A program made the position numbers and the translations under genes. Positions 1 to 10,699 of a stretch of DNA of 64,000 nucleotides are shown here, in pieces (within the stretch, counting starts at the first letter, position 1; each line of letters opens with the position of its first letter). The stretch comes from Bradyrhizobium semiaridum. GTDB taxonomy: Bacteria; Pseudomonadota; Alphaproteobacteria; Rhizobiales; Xanthobacteraceae. The notes under the pieces are model-generated. The model made no database searches and was not told where the DNA came from. It saw nothing but the letters and a program-made list of their open reading frames with translations. The DNA lies in contig NZ_JAGKJJ010000002.1 of NCBI RefSeq assembly GCF_020329505.1, forward strand, positions 434,001 to 498,000, in the 5' to 3' direction.

Positions 1-527
1 AGGCGAATGAAGATCGGGGTTGCCGAGATGCCGATCGCGATCATCGCATTGCCGAGGCTCGGGCCGAGGAAGGCGGCGAGCGCGATCGCCAGGATCAGGA
101 ATGGGCAGGCCAGCATCGCATCGGTGATGCGGCTGATCAGCGCGTCGATGAAGCCGCCGCGGTAGCCGGCGACGAGCCCGAGCGGGACGCCGATCGCCAG
201 CGCGATACTGACGGAGGTCAGACCGGCGAGCAGCGAGGCGCGGGCGCCGAACACCACGCGGGCGAGCACGTCGCGGCCGAGCTCGTCGGTGCCGAACCAG
301 TGCTGCGCCGACGGCGCTTTCCGCACCAGCGACCAGCTGGCAGCGGTCGGATCGTAGGGCACGATCCACGGCGCGAACACCGCCATAACGATGAAGACCG
401 AGATCACGGAGAGGCCGAGGACTGCGCCCTTGCGCCGGATCAGCCGCCGCCCGGCGCGCCGCGCCGGGCTGTCGAGCGTTTCGGAGGCGGCGAGGGTGGG
501 GAGCGGGCCGAGCGCGGCGTCGGTCAT
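1..527 (-). CDS. ABC transporter permease, DppC/OppC type (3' end outside window)
   Basis: Inner-membrane permease of a dipeptide/oligopeptide ABC importer. Translating the minus strand from the ATG at 527 gives a cytoplasmic N-terminus rich in Arg (RPARRAGRRLIRRKG), a first membrane helix, then FGTDELGRDVLARVVFGAR, the typical DppC/OppC segment before the transmembrane core. The C-terminal part, including the end of the permease domain, lies beyond position 1. The start is 4 bp downstream of the stop of the DppB-like gene, so the two are surely co-transcribed and probably translationally coupled. It would pair with that permease, the two ATPases and the binding protein upstream. Confidence 0.9.
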   Translation of the reverse strand, partial: MTDAALGPLPTLAASETLDSPARRAGRRLIRRKGAVLGLSVISVFIVMAVFAPWIVPYDPTAASWSLVRKAPSAQHWFGTDELGRDVLARVVFGARASLLAGLTSVSIALAIGVPLGLVAGYRGGFIDALISRITDAMLACPFLILAIALAAFLGPSLGNAMIAIGISATPIFIR

Positions 528-531
528 CGGC

Positions 532-1473
532 TCAGCTCCTCAGCCGCGGATTGACGAGGATATAGGCGAGATCGGCGATCAGATTGAGCGTGATGTAGAT
601 CGTCGCGGTCGTCAGCACGACACCCTGCACCACGGCATAGTCGCGGTTGAACACGGCGTCGACGATCAGCTTGCCAAATCCCGGGATCGAGAAGATCTGT
701 TCGGTCAAGACCGCGCCCGACAGCAGCGTGCCGAGCTCGAGCGCGCCGAGCGTGATGATCGGCGTCAGCGCGTTGCGCATCGCGTGCTTGAGGATCACCG
801 AACGTTCGGACAGGCCCTTGGCGCGCGCGGTGCGGACATAGTCACTCTCCAGCACCTGCAGCATGGCGCTTCTGGTGTGCCGCATCAGGATCGCGGCAAT
901 CGCGTTGCCGAGCACGAAGGCAGGCATGATCGAGGCGGCGAGGCTGGCGCGCCAGTTCTCGCTGAGCGGCACGTAGCCCGAGGCTGGCAGCCAGCCGAGC
1001 TGGACGGAAAACAGGAAGATCAGCATGATGCCGAGCCAGAAATTCGGCGTCGAGATGCCCCACAGCGCGAACAAATTGGCGCCGTAGTCCCAGGCCGTGC
1101 CCTTCTTCACCGCGGAGATGATGCCGGCAGGAATGCCGATCAGGAAAGCGATCACGATCGCCATGCCGGCGATCTGCATCGTGACCGGCAGCTTCTGCGC
1201 GATCAGTGCCAGCACCGGCATCTTGTTGCGCAAGGACTCGCCGAGGTCACCCGACAGCACGCCCTTGACCCAATAGACATATTGCACCGCGACCGGCTGA
1301 TCGAGATGGTACAGCTTGCGGATCTGCTCGATGACGGCAGGGTCGCGTTCCTCGCCGGCCATCACCAGCGCCGGATCGCCCGGCAGCAGGTGCTGCAGCG
1401 AGAAGATCAGCACCGACACGAAGAACAGCGTTGGGATGATCTGCAGCAGCCGCCTGGCGAGGAAATTCAGCAT
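532..1473 (-). CDS. ABC transporter permease, DppB/OppB type
   Basis: A 313-aa inner-membrane permease. It begins MLNFLARRLLQIIPTLF, the usual DppB opening with one helix, followed by a periplasmic stretch and a five-helix core. The EAA-like coupling loop (DYVRTARAKGLSERSVILKH) lies around residues 210-230 and would contact the ATPases. It ends NPRLRS, a common DppB ending. Length matches the family (300-340 aa). It lies 31 bp after the binding-protein gene and just before the DppC-like gene on the same strand. Substrate cannot be read from sequence; the neighbouring GGT and DUF1028 genes point to peptides. Confidence 0.94.
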   Translation of the reverse strand: MLNFLARRLLQIIPTLFFVSVLIFSLQHLLPGDPALVMAGEERDPAVIEQIRKLYHLDQPVAVQYVYWVKGVLSGDLGESLRNKMPVLALIAQKLPVTMQIAGMAIVIAFLIGIPAGIISAVKKGTAWDYGANLFALWGISTPNFWLGIMLIFLFSVQLGWLPASGYVPLSENWRASLAASIMPAFVLGNAIAAILMRHTRSAMLQVLESDYVRTARAKGLSERSVILKHAMRNALTPIITLGALELGTLLSGAVLTEQIFSIPGFGKLIVDAVFNRDYAVVQGVVLTTATIYITLNLIADLAYILVNPRLRS

Positions 1474-1504
1474 TGTGAGCTCCGCGCCGCCATCGCCCTA
1501 GCCA

Positions 1505-3022
1505 TCATTTCAGCTTTAGCCCGACCACCCGCACCAGGCCGTCCGGCATCTGCCGGTAGCCTTCGAGCTTGCTGGTGTGCGCAATCAAGAGCTTCCGGTG
1601 ATAGAGGTAGATGATTGGCTCGTCGTTGAGCAGGATCCTGGTCAGCTTCTCGTAGATCGCCTTGCGCTCGGAGGGATCAGCGGTGAGACGTCCATCTTCC
1701 ATCAGCTTGTCGGCTTCCGGATTTGAATAGCCGCCGTCGTTCTGCGGCGCCTTGCTGTGCATGAAGATGTAGGAATTGCCGTCGGGATCGATCCGGCCGC
1801 TCCAGTTGATCTCGAATACCTGGAATTCACCGGCCTGCGCCTGCTTGAAGGTGGTCGCGAACTCGACCACGCGGATCTTGATGTCGAAGCCCGCTTCGGC
1901 CGCCATCGACTGGACGACCTGGGCGACCGCCTCATATTCCGGTCCCTTCGGCACCATGTAGTCGACCGTGACCGGCAGCGGGACGCCGGCTTCCTTCAGG
2001 AGCGCCTTGGCTCTTGCGACATCGGCGCCGCGAACCGGGAACGACTTCTGGTAATAGGGATGGGTCGGGCTGACCCACTGATTGCCCGGCGTGAACTCGC
2101 CGTTGAAGACCACCTGGTTGAGCGCCTCGCGATCGATCGCCAGGTCCAGCGCCTGGCGCACTTTTACCGACTGGCTGAGCGGTCCCTTGTTCTTGTCGTT
2201 GGCGATGTTGATGGTGAGGCCGAGATAGCCGAGGTCGGGCGCCGTCGACAGCACGAGCTTCGGATCGGCCTTGACGTCCTTGATGTCGGTTGCCAGCACG
2301 CGCTCGATCAGGTCGAGCGCGCCGGACTTCAGATTGGCAAGCCGCACGGTGGCGTCCACGATCGGCAGGTAGACGATCCGATCGATGAACACATTGTCCT
2401 TGTTCCAGTAGCCGGCGAATTTCTCGAACACCATGCGGTCCTGCTGCACGCGTTCGACGAACTTGTAGGGCCCGGCGCAGACCGGATGCAGGCCGAACTT
2501 GTCGCCTGCGGCCTTTGCGGCCTTCGGCGACACCATCATCCCGGACCGGTCGGTGAGCTGGGCGATCAGCGGCGAGTAGGGCGTCTTGAGCACCAGCTTG
2601 ATGGTGAGGGGATCGACGACCTCGACATGGTCGACGCTGGCGAGCTCCGACTTGCGGAAGGAGGTCGGCAGCGTCATGTGCCGCTCCAGCGAGAACTTTG
2701 CCGCCTCGGCGTCGAACGGCTCGCCGTCGTGGAATTTGACGCCAGGGCGGAGCTTGATCGTCATCTCCTTGCCGTCGGCCGACGTCTCGTACGACAGCGC
2801 GAGCTGCGGCACGATGTTGAGCTTCTCGTCGATGTCGAACAGCTTGTCGCAGAATGCGGAAAACACGATGCGGCCGACATAGGTGCGCGCGATCGTGGGG
2901 TCGAGGATGTCGGGGTCCTCGGCGAGCCCGATGCGCAGGGTGGTTTCGGCACGCGCGGCTGTTCCGCACCACGCCACAAGGGCCGCCACCAGGACCGCCA
3001 AGCGCCAGATTCTCATCGCCAA
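1505..3022 (-). CDS. Peptide-type ABC transporter substrate-binding protein
   Basis: A 505-aa periplasmic binding protein of the SBP_bac_5 (DppA/OppA) family. It has a Sec signal peptide (MAMRIWRLAVLVAALVAW, Ala-rich, likely cut near TAARA/ETT). The mature part starts LRIGLAEDPDILDPTIARTY, and the family signature region around residues 90-115 reads MTIKLRPGVKFHDGEPFDAE. It sits in the middle of the operon, after the two ATPase genes (14 bp) and before dppB (31 bp), an order common in rhizobia. Family members bind peptides, nickel, opines or glutathione; the ligand here is inferred only from context. Confidence 0.93.
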   Translation of the reverse strand: MAMRIWRLAVLVAALVAWCGTAARAETTLRIGLAEDPDILDPTIARTYVGRIVFSAFCDKLFDIDEKLNIVPQLALSYETSADGKEMTIKLRPGVKFHDGEPFDAEAAKFSLERHMTLPTSFRKSELASVDHVEVVDPLTIKLVLKTPYSPLIAQLTDRSGMMVSPKAAKAAGDKFGLHPVCAGPYKFVERVQQDRMVFEKFAGYWNKDNVFIDRIVYLPIVDATVRLANLKSGALDLIERVLATDIKDVKADPKLVLSTAPDLGYLGLTINIANDKNKGPLSQSVKVRQALDLAIDREALNQVVFNGEFTPGNQWVSPTHPYYQKSFPVRGADVARAKALLKEAGVPLPVTVDYMVPKGPEYEAVAQVVQSMAAEAGFDIKIRVVEFATTFKQAQAGEFQVFEINWSGRIDPDGNSYIFMHSKAPQNDGGYSNPEADKLMEDGRLTADPSERKAIYEKLTRILLNDEPIIYLYHRKLLIAHTSKLEGYRQMPDGLVRVVGLKLK

Positions 3023-3036
3023 CCCCTCTTTATTCG

Positions 3037-4127
3037 CTACGCTCTTGTCTCGTTACCAACCCCGGTCCGCCCCACAGCTTCCACTGCGTTGAACGCCGCG
3101 ACCAGTTTTTCCAATGTCGGGGTGAAGCCGCCATCGGACGGCACGATCGCGTCCGCCGGCGGCAGCTCCGCCACGCGATGGCAGGCCGTCGCATGTCCGA
3201 TGCCATCGTCGCTGAGCTGAGGCATCTCGCTGCGGCAGCGCTCGATCGCATACGGGCAGCGCGTGTGGAATCGGCAGCCATCGGGCGGATTGAGCGCGCT
3301 CGGCATTTCCCCCTGCAGCACAATGCGGCTGCGTTTTGCCTTCGGCTTGGGCACCGGGATCGCCGACAACAGCGCGCGGCTATAGGGATGACGCGGCGCC
3401 GCGAACAGCGCCTCGGCGTCGGCAGCCTCGACGATGTTGCCGAGGTTCATCACGGCGACGCGATCGGCGATGTGTTTGACCACCGCGAGGTCGTGCGAGA
3501 CGAAGATGTAGGCGAGTTTCAACCGATCCTGCAGATCGCGCAGCAGATTGAGGATCTGCGATCGAATCGAGACATCGAGCGCGGATACCGGCTCGTCGCA
3601 GATGATCAGCTTCGGCTCGACCGCGAGTGCACGCGCGATCGCGATGCGCTGGCGCTGGCCGCCGGAGAATTCGTGCGGATAGCGGCGCGCGAAGCGCGGC
3701 TCGAGCCCGACCAGGCGGAGCAGCTCCTCGACGCGTTCGCGGCGGCGCGCAGGCGGTACAAGATTGTGCAGTGCCAGCGGCTCGGTGAGGATCTGGCTCA
3801 CCGTCATCCGCGGATTGAGCGAGGCATAGGGGTCCTGGAAGATCAGCTGTGCGTCGCGGCGAAACGCGCGCAGCTGTTCGGCATTGAGCGCGCCGAGATC
3901 GCGGCCTTCGAAACGGACGGCGCCGGCGTCCGGCTCGATCAGCCGCAACACGAGGCGGCTGACCGTGGATTTGCCGCAGCCGGATTCGCCGACCAGCGCC
4001 AGCGTCTTGCCGGCCTCGACGGTAAAGCTGACGCCATCGACCGCCTTGACATGGGCGGTCGCGCGGCCGAACAGCGATCGTTCGGCAACGAAATGCTTCA
4101 CCAGCCCTTCGACCTCGAGCAGCGCCG

Positions 4128-4131
<4 letters not shown>
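3037..4131 (-). CDS. ABC transporter ATP-binding protein, OppF/DppF type
   Basis: A 364-aa nucleotide-binding subunit. Walker [10 protein letters not shown] is at about residues 48-56, the ABC signature FSGGQRQR and Walker [13 protein letters not shown] follow, and the oligopeptide-transporter C-terminal extension contains [14 protein letters not shown], a Cys motif typical of OppD/OppF. Its ATG overlaps the stop of the upstream OppD-like gene by 4 bp (3' end of that gene at 4128), indicating coupled translation of the two ATPases as a heterodimer. The C-terminal tail after the Cys motif is somewhat longer than in many DppF proteins. Confidence 0.94.
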
Positions 4132-5113
<982 letters not shown>

Positions 5114-5117
<4 letters not shown>

Positions 5118-5824
5118 TGCCGGCTCGCCGTTGCAAGTTTGATGCCGGTCTCGATCGTGGCGCGATCGGTGGTGCCGGCCGGCTTGTCCCGGGTCGGCAG
5201 GAATTTTCGGAAGTGCACCCAGTGCTCGCGGCTGACGGCCTCCAGCCGTTCCAGTTCACGCAGGGGATCGGAATGATCGTCGACCCGCAGGTCGAGGTCA
5301 GGCCATTCCTCCGTACCGTGGATCAGCAGCGCCGCCGACCGCTTGCCGCGCTTGTCGCCACCGGCCGCTTCACCGGCGAACATCGCCTTGATCAGCCGCT
5401 GCGCGAAAGGAAGCTTGTCGTTGGCGGCATAGACGCGGGCGGTTTCACCGAGCACCGCCGGTCCCGCCAGCATATTGCCGGCGATCGAGAAGCCGTCGCC
5501 CGCGATATGGCCGAACCAGTCGACGCAGTCCTTGCCGGAATGCGCGCCGATGCGGCCGCTGGCGTCCATGGCGTGCACCTGTCGGGTCTCACGGCCGCTA
5601 TCGGCCGCAAGCAGCACGGCGATGGCATCGTGTGGACTCGCACCGCCGCGCAGCAGGCGCAGGCCGTCGACGCCGAAATACGGATTGACCAGCGCCTGCG
5701 TCGCGATCGCGCCGACGCCAGGTGCGATGTGCGGCACCAGCGCGCCGACCGCGAAGAACCGCGTCGCAACGGCAATGCCGAGCTGGCCGGTAGCGCTGTC
5801 GCGGGCGATGATCGACCAGGTCAT
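5114..5824 (-). CDS. DUF1028 family protein (Ntn-hydrolase-like)
   Basis: A 236-aa protein read from the ATG at 5824; an in-frame extension upstream has no homologous look. The N-terminus MTWSIIARDSATGQLGIAVA and the later AIATQALVNPYFGVDGLRLL and AGNMLAG segments are characteristic of DUF1028, a family with an Ntn-hydrolase-like fold whose members are often encoded next to peptide or amino-acid genes; the reaction is not firmly known. It has no signal peptide. It lies 14 bp after ggt and overlaps the OppD-like gene, so it probably processes an imported peptide or gamma-glutamyl compound in the cytoplasm (inference). Confidence 0.85.
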
Positions 5825-5838
5825 GCAAACCTTCGTCT

Positions 5839-7644
5839 CTAGCGGCCTGCGGCGTAGCCTTGCATGCCGCGCGGGTTGGCCGCGGCGCGGCGACGCGGGC
5901 CGACCTTCGAGGCTGCGGTCAGGCGGCCCTCCGACCAGTCGGGACCGATCTCCACCACATGGCCGCGGCGCTTCAACTCGTCGATCGTCGATTTCGGCAC
6001 GCGACTTTCCAGCACCAGCACGCCGGGCCGCGCGGTGCGCGGCCAGAACGAGATCGGGAAATGCTCGGAGTGCCAGGCCGGCGCGTCGATCGCCTCCTGC
6101 AGGTTCATCTTGGCATGGACGTGGCGCAGGAAGAATTGCGTGATCCACTGGTCCTGCTGGTCGCCGCCGGGCGAACCCCATGATAGATACGGCTCGCCAT
6201 CGCGCAGCGCCATGGTCGGCGACAGCGTGGTGCGCGGGCGCTTGCCCGGCGCGAGCGCGGCCGGATGGTTCTCCTCCAGCCAGAACATCTGGGCACGGCT
6301 GCCGAGGCAGAAACCGAGTTCTGGAATGACCGGCGATGATTGCAGCCAGCCGCCGGACGGCGTCGCCGAAATCATGTTGCCGTCCCGGTCGATGATGTCG
6401 AAATGCACGGTGTCGCCGCGCACCTCGCCGAACCGGCCGACGGTGGGCTCGCCGGCGCCCATGGCGCCGACCGCCTCGCGATGTCCTTCGGCGCGGCGCA
6501 GTTTGACGACAGCCCCAAAACCTTCGACTGAGCCTGGGACGAAGTCGAGCAACGCCTTGTCCTTCGAGACCAGCTTGCGCCGCTCGTCGTTATAGGCGTC
6601 CGACAGCAGCGTCTCGATCGGGACGTCGGTGAATTTCGGATCGCCGTAGAACGTCTCGCGATCGGCGTAGGCGAGCTTGGCGCATTCGATCTGTAAATGG
6701 ATGAAGTCGGGCCCTGTGGGATCGAGTCCATCGAGCTGAAAACCCTTCAGCAGCGCGAGTTGCTGCAACATCACCGGGCCCTGGCTCCAGACACCTGCCT
6801 TCTGCACGGTGTAGCGGCCGTAGTCGTAGGTCAGCGGCGCCTCGATGGTCGGCTCCCATCGCGCCATGTCGTCGGCCGACAGCACGCCGCGATGCGGCGA
6901 GCCCGAGACGTCCATCACCTCCTGGGTGCGGCAGAACTTGTCGATGGCTTCGGCGACAAAACCCTTCGACCAGGCCTGGCGCGCGCGCTCGATCTGCGCG
7001 ATGCGGTCGCCGCCGGCGCTCTCGGCTTCCTGCAGGATGCGTGTGTACGTCTCCGCCAGCCGCTTGTTGGTGAAGATGGTGCCGGGTCTCGGCACCTCGG
7101 CATTCGGCAGGTAGACGTCGGCTGACGTCGTCCAGTATTTCCGGAACAATTGCTCGACGGTCTGGATCGTCGCCGAGGCGCGCTCGACCAGCGGATGGCC
7201 GTCGCGGGCATAGGCGATCGCGGGCTCCAGCACATCGCGCAGCTTCAACGTGCCGTAGTCGCGCAGCAGCAGCATCCAGGATTCGAACGTGCCGGGCACG
7301 CAGGCCGCGAGCAGGCCGGTGCCGGGCACCATGTCGAGGCCTTCGCTGCGATAATGCGCGATCGTCGCTTTCGCTGGTGCCGGGCCCTGGCCGCAGATCA
7401 CCTCGGTCTTGCCGCGCCTGACGTCGTGCACGATAACCGGAACGTCGCCGCCCGGGCCGTTCAGATGCGGCTCGACCACCTGCAGCGTGAAGGCGGTCGC
7501 GACGCCGGCGTCAGAGGCATTGCCGCCCTTCTCCAGCGTCGCCATGCCGACTGCGGTGGCGATCCAGTGCGTCGAGGTGACGACGCCGAACGTGCCCTCG
7601 ATTTCGGGGCGAGTTGTGAACGGATCGGGGTTGATGTTGCTCAT
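5839..7644 (-). CDS. ggt: Gamma-glutamyltransferase family protein
   Basis: A 601-aa Ntn-hydrolase of the GGT family, which cleaves gamma-glutamyl bonds (glutathione and related amides) or, in some branches, acylates beta-lactams. The large-subunit part has the usual GGNASDAGVATAFTLQVVEP region near residues 40-60. The autoprocessing/catalytic Thr is expected at about residue 412 (GDTVHFDIIDRDGNMISAT). PSGGW and an RPRTTLSPTMAL segment follow. There is no clear signal peptide, unlike periplasmic E. coli Ggt, so a cytoplasmic enzyme acting on imported substrate is plausible. It sits between two peptide importers, all on the same strand. Confidence 0.93.
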   Translation of the reverse strand: MSNINPDPFTTRPEIEGTFGVVTSTHWIATAVGMATLEKGGNASDAGVATAFTLQVVEPHLNGPGGDVPVIVHDVRRGKTEVICGQGPAPAKATIAHYRSEGLDMVPGTGLLAACVPGTFESWMLLLRDYGTLKLRDVLEPAIAYARDGHPLVERASATIQTVEQLFRKYWTTSADVYLPNAEVPRPGTIFTNKRLAETYTRILQEAESAGGDRIAQIERARQAWSKGFVAEAIDKFCRTQEVMDVSGSPHRGVLSADDMARWEPTIEAPLTYDYGRYTVQKAGVWSQGPVMLQQLALLKGFQLDGLDPTGPDFIHLQIECAKLAYADRETFYGDPKFTDVPIETLLSDAYNDERRKLVSKDKALLDFVPGSVEGFGAVVKLRRAEGHREAVGAMGAGEPTVGRFGEVRGDTVHFDIIDRDGNMISATPSGGWLQSSPVIPELGFCLGSRAQMFWLEENHPAALAPGKRPRTTLSPTMALRDGEPYLSWGSPGGDQQDQWITQFFLRHVHAKMNLQEAIDAPAWHSEHFPISFWPRTARPGVLVLESRVPKSTIDELKRRGHVVEIGPDWSEGRLTAASKVGPRRRAAANPRGMQGYAAGR

Positions 7645-7744
7645 GTGGCTTCACCATTTCTTCTTATTGGCGGCGCGCGCACTTGATCACAGGCGGGCTG
7701 GGATGCCAACTACCTGGTAGACATGACGCGTCGCATCCGCGTGA

Positions 7745-8740
7745 TCACGCCGGAACGGCGGCGGCGGGATCGTTGACCGCGTGGCAGGCGACGCCCTCGA
7801 TCAGGTCCGGCGCCTTCTGCCGGCACAGGTCGAAGGCGAGGGGACAGCGCGGGTTGAAGGAACAGCCCGGTGGCGGATTGATCGGGTTCGGGATTTCGCC
7901 CTTGACCGGAATGCGTTGCCGGCCGGACATCGCCAGATCCGGAACCGCGCCGAGCAGCATCTTGGTGTAGGGCATCCGCGGGTTTTCGAACAGTTTCCGG
8001 CCCTCGGCGATCTCGACAATGCGGCCGAGATACATCACGCCGATCCGGCTCGCCATGTGGCGGACGACTGCCAGATTGTGGCTGATGAACAGATAAGTCA
8101 GGCCGAACTTGTCCTGCAAATCGCGCATCAGATTGAGGATCTGCGCCTGCACCGAGACGTCGAGCGCCGAGGTCGGCTCGTCGCAGACGATGAACTCGGC
8201 TTCGGACGCCAGCGCGCGGGCGATCGCGATGCGCTGGCGCTGGCCGCCGGAAAACTCGTGCGGGAATTTCAAGCCGTCGTCGGGGTGCAGGCCGACCAGC
8301 GAGAGCAGTTCGCCGACGCGGGCCTTGATGTCGCGCTCGCCCAGAATCAGGTCGAAGGCGCGGATCGGCTCGGCCACGATGGCATCGACCCGGAAGCGTG
8401 GATTGAGGCTCGCATAGGGGTCTTGGAAGATCATCTGGATGCGCCGGCGCAGGCGGCGGCGTGCCTGGGCCTGCCGCGGATCGGTCATCGAGACGCCGTC
8501 GATCACGACTTCGCCCGAAGTCGGCGGCAACAGGCCGACCACCATGCGCGCGACCGTGGTCTTGCCCGAGCCGGACTCGCCGACCAGCGCAAAGGTCTCG
8601 CCGCGCTTGATGTCGAACGTGACGCCGTCGACGGCTTTCAGGTATTCGAGATGGCCGCCCTCGAGCATGCGGTTGAGCCACGGCTTGGAGACGTCGAAGA
8701 CGCGGCGCAGGTTTTTGACGTCGATCAGCGTCGCGCTCAT
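7745..8740 (-). CDS. ABC transporter ATP-binding protein, OppF/DppF type (second importer)
   Basis: A 331-aa ATPase starting at the ATG at 8740, which overlaps the stop of the upstream OppD-like gene (ATGA). An extension further upstream in frame runs inside that gene and is rejected. Walker A GESGSGKTT is at about residues 54-62, signature FSGGQRQR, Walker B FIVCDEPTSALD, and the C-terminal CSFNPRCPLAFDLC motif is typical of oligopeptide ATPases. A 100-bp gap separates it from ggt downstream. It is a paralogue, not a copy, of the ATPase at 3037-4131. Confidence 0.93.
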   Translation of the reverse strand: MSATLIDVKNLRRVFDVSKPWLNRMLEGGHLEYLKAVDGVTFDIKRGETFALVGESGSGKTTVARMVVGLLPPTSGEVVIDGVSMTDPRQAQARRRLRRRIQMIFQDPYASLNPRFRVDAIVAEPIRAFDLILGERDIKARVGELLSLVGLHPDDGLKFPHEFSGGQRQRIAIARALASEAEFIVCDEPTSALDVSVQAQILNLMRDLQDKFGLTYLFISHNLAVVRHMASRIGVMYLGRIVEIAEGRKLFENPRMPYTKMLLGAVPDLAMSGRQRIPVKGEIPNPINPPPGCSFNPRCPLAFDLCRQKAPDLIEGVACHAVNDPAAAVPA

Positions 8741-9720
8741 GCCGCCGTCTCCTTCACCGGATCGAACAGATGGCAGGCGACGGCTTGCGTGCCCTGCCGG
8801 ATCGGCTCGGGACGATCGACGCGGCAGCGGTCGAACACGAACGCGCAACGCGGATTGAACGGGCAGCCCGGCGGGATCGCCGACAGCCGCGGCATCGAGC
8901 CGGGGATCTGCACCAGGCGCTTGTCCTCGCCGGCGAGCGTCGGGATCGCACCCATCAGGCCCTTGGCGTAGGGATGCAGCGGATTGCGAACCACCTCCTG
9001 CACCGGGCCGATCTCGGCGATGCGGCCGGAATACATCACTGCGACGCGGTCGCAGGTTTCCGCAATCACGCCCATGTCGTGGGTCACCAGCATCACCGCG
9101 GTGCCATGGTCGCGGCCGAGCCGCTTGATCAGCGCGATGATCTGCGCCTGTACCGAGACGTCGAGCGCGGTGGTCGGCTCGTCGGCGATGATCAGCTCGG
9201 GCTCGGCGCAGATCGCGAGCGCAATGACGACGCGCTGGCGCATGCCGCCGGAGAATTCGTGCGGATAGCCGTCGATGCGCTTCTCCGGCGCGGGAATGCC
9301 GACCTCGGCGAGCAAGTCGATGGCGCGTTTGCGCGCGGCGGTTTCCGTGAGGTTGGTGTGGGTGCGGATGGTTTCGACGATCTGGTCGCCGATCCGGTAC
9401 AGCGGATTGAGGCTGGTCAGCGGATCCTGGAAGATCATGCCGATCCGTTTGCCGCGGATGCGCCGGATCTGCTCGGGCGGCAGGTGATCGATCCGCGTGC
9501 CCGACAGCTCGATCTCGCCGGCCGAGATGCGGCCGGGCGGGTCGATCAGCCCGATTACGGCGAGCCCGGTCACCGATTTTCCGGCGCCGGATTCGCCGAC
9601 CACGCCGAGCACCTCGCCTCGCGCGATGTCGAACGACACGCCGTTGATCGCGCGCAAGGTGGCGCGGCGGGTGACGAATTCCACTTCGAGGTTGCGGACG
9701 GAGAGGACGGGCTGGGTCAT
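8737..9720 (-). CDS. ABC transporter ATP-binding protein, OppD/DppD type (second importer)
   Basis: A 327-aa ATPase; start ATG at 9720 (MTQPVLSVRNLEVEF) overlaps the stop of the permease gene upstream. Walker A GESGAGKS is at about residues 42-49, signature FSGGMRQR, Walker [13 protein letters not shown], and the C-terminal Cys motif reads CPFNPRCAFVFDRC. With its OppF partner it energises the second importer. The gene order SBP-B-C-D-F is the classic dpp order, in contrast to the rearranged first importer. Confidence 0.94.
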   Translation of the reverse strand: MTQPVLSVRNLEVEFVTRRATLRAINGVSFDIARGEVLGVVGESGAGKSVTGLAVIGLIDPPGRISAGEIELSGTRIDHLPPEQIRRIRGKRIGMIFQDPLTSLNPLYRIGDQIVETIRTHTNLTETAARKRAIDLLAEVGIPAPEKRIDGYPHEFSGGMRQRVVIALAICAEPELIIADEPTTALDVSVQAQIIALIKRLGRDHGTAVMLVTHDMGVIAETCDRVAVMYSGRIAEIGPVQEVVRNPLHPYAKGLMGAIPTLAGEDKRLVQIPGSMPRLSAIPPGCPFNPRCAFVFDRCRVDRPEPIRQGTQAVACHLFDPVKETAA

Positions 9721-10688
9721 CGGAGCTTCGGATTGAGGGCGTCGCGCAGCCAGTCGCCGAGCAGGTTGATCGACAGGATCAGGCCTGCCAGTGCGATGCC
9801 CGGGAAGGCGACGATCCACCATTCGCCGGCGAACAGATAATTGTTGCCGATCCGGATCAAGGTGCCGAGCGAGGGCATGGTGTCGGGCATGCCGGCGCCA
9901 AGGAACGACAGCGTCGCCTCGGTGATGATCGCAAGCGCGAGGTTAATGGTAGCGATGACCAGGATCGGGCCCATCGTGTTCGGCAGCACGTGCCGCAGCA
10001 TGATCTTCGGCGCCGGCAGGCCGATCAGCTGCGCCGCGGCGACATAGTCCTTGTTCTTCTCGACCATGACCGAGCCGCGCACGGTGCGGGCATATTGCAC
10101 CCAGAAACTGAGGCCGATTGCGATCACGAGCACGCCGAGCGTGCTGGTCTCGTCGAGCTTGTTGCCGAGCAGCGATTTGGCGACGCCATTGATCAGGAGC
10201 GCGATCAGGATCGCCGGAAAGGTGAGCTGCACGTCGGCGATCCGCATGATGACGCCGTCGACCGCGCCGCCGAAATAGCCGGCGATCAGCCCGAGTCCGA
10301 TGCCGAGCGCGCCGGCGAAGACCACGCCGGCAAGGCCGACGGCGAGCGAGATGCGCAGGCCGTAGAGGATCGCCGAGAACACGTCGCGGCCCTGCTCGTC
10401 GGTGCCGAGCAGGAACGGGCTCTGGCCGTCGGCGGTCCACAGCGGCGAGATCCGCGAGTTCAAGAGCTGCAGCTGCGCCGGATCGAACGGGTTCTGCACT
10501 GCGAGCCAGGAGGCGAAGATCGCCAGCAGGAAGAACAGCGCCGTGATCACGGCGGCGACCACGGTCAGCTTTGAGCGGCGGAACGAATAGAAGATGTCGC
10601 TGTCGAGCGCGCGCCTGAACCAGCCGGCGCCAACCCGCGCGCCCTGCGCACTGTCCTGGTTGCGATGGGGAACGACGGCGTCGGACAT
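9717..10688 (-). CDS. ABC transporter permease, DppC/OppC type (second importer)
   Basis: A 323-aa inner-membrane permease. A hydrophilic N-terminus (about 40 residues) precedes the first helix (VVAAVITALFFLLAIFASWL), then LLGTDEQGRDVFSAILYGLR, the conserved DppC segment, and the coupling-loop sequence DYVAAAQLIGLPAPKIMLRH around residues 215-235. It starts 11 bp after the stop of the DppB-like gene region and its own stop overlaps the following ATPase start, so the permease and ATPases are coupled. Confidence 0.94.
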   Translation of the reverse strand: MSDAVVPHRNQDSAQGARVGAGWFRRALDSDIFYSFRRSKLTVVAAVITALFFLLAIFASWLAVQNPFDPAQLQLLNSRISPLWTADGQSPFLLGTDEQGRDVFSAILYGLRISLAVGLAGVVFAGALGIGLGLIAGYFGGAVDGVIMRIADVQLTFPAILIALLINGVAKSLLGNKLDETSTLGVLVIAIGLSFWVQYARTVRGSVMVEKNKDYVAAAQLIGLPAPKIMLRHVLPNTMGPILVIATINLALAIITEATLSFLGAGMPDTMPSLGTLIRIGNNYLFAGEWWIVAFPGIALAGLILSINLLGDWLRDALNPKLR

Positions 10689-10699
10689 CGATCAAGCCC

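Noticed and set aside
391..1614. Long open frame on plus across the permease genes
   Set aside because: It is antisense to dppB and dppC, with Arg/Asp/His-rich composition typical of shadow frames in GC-rich DNA.
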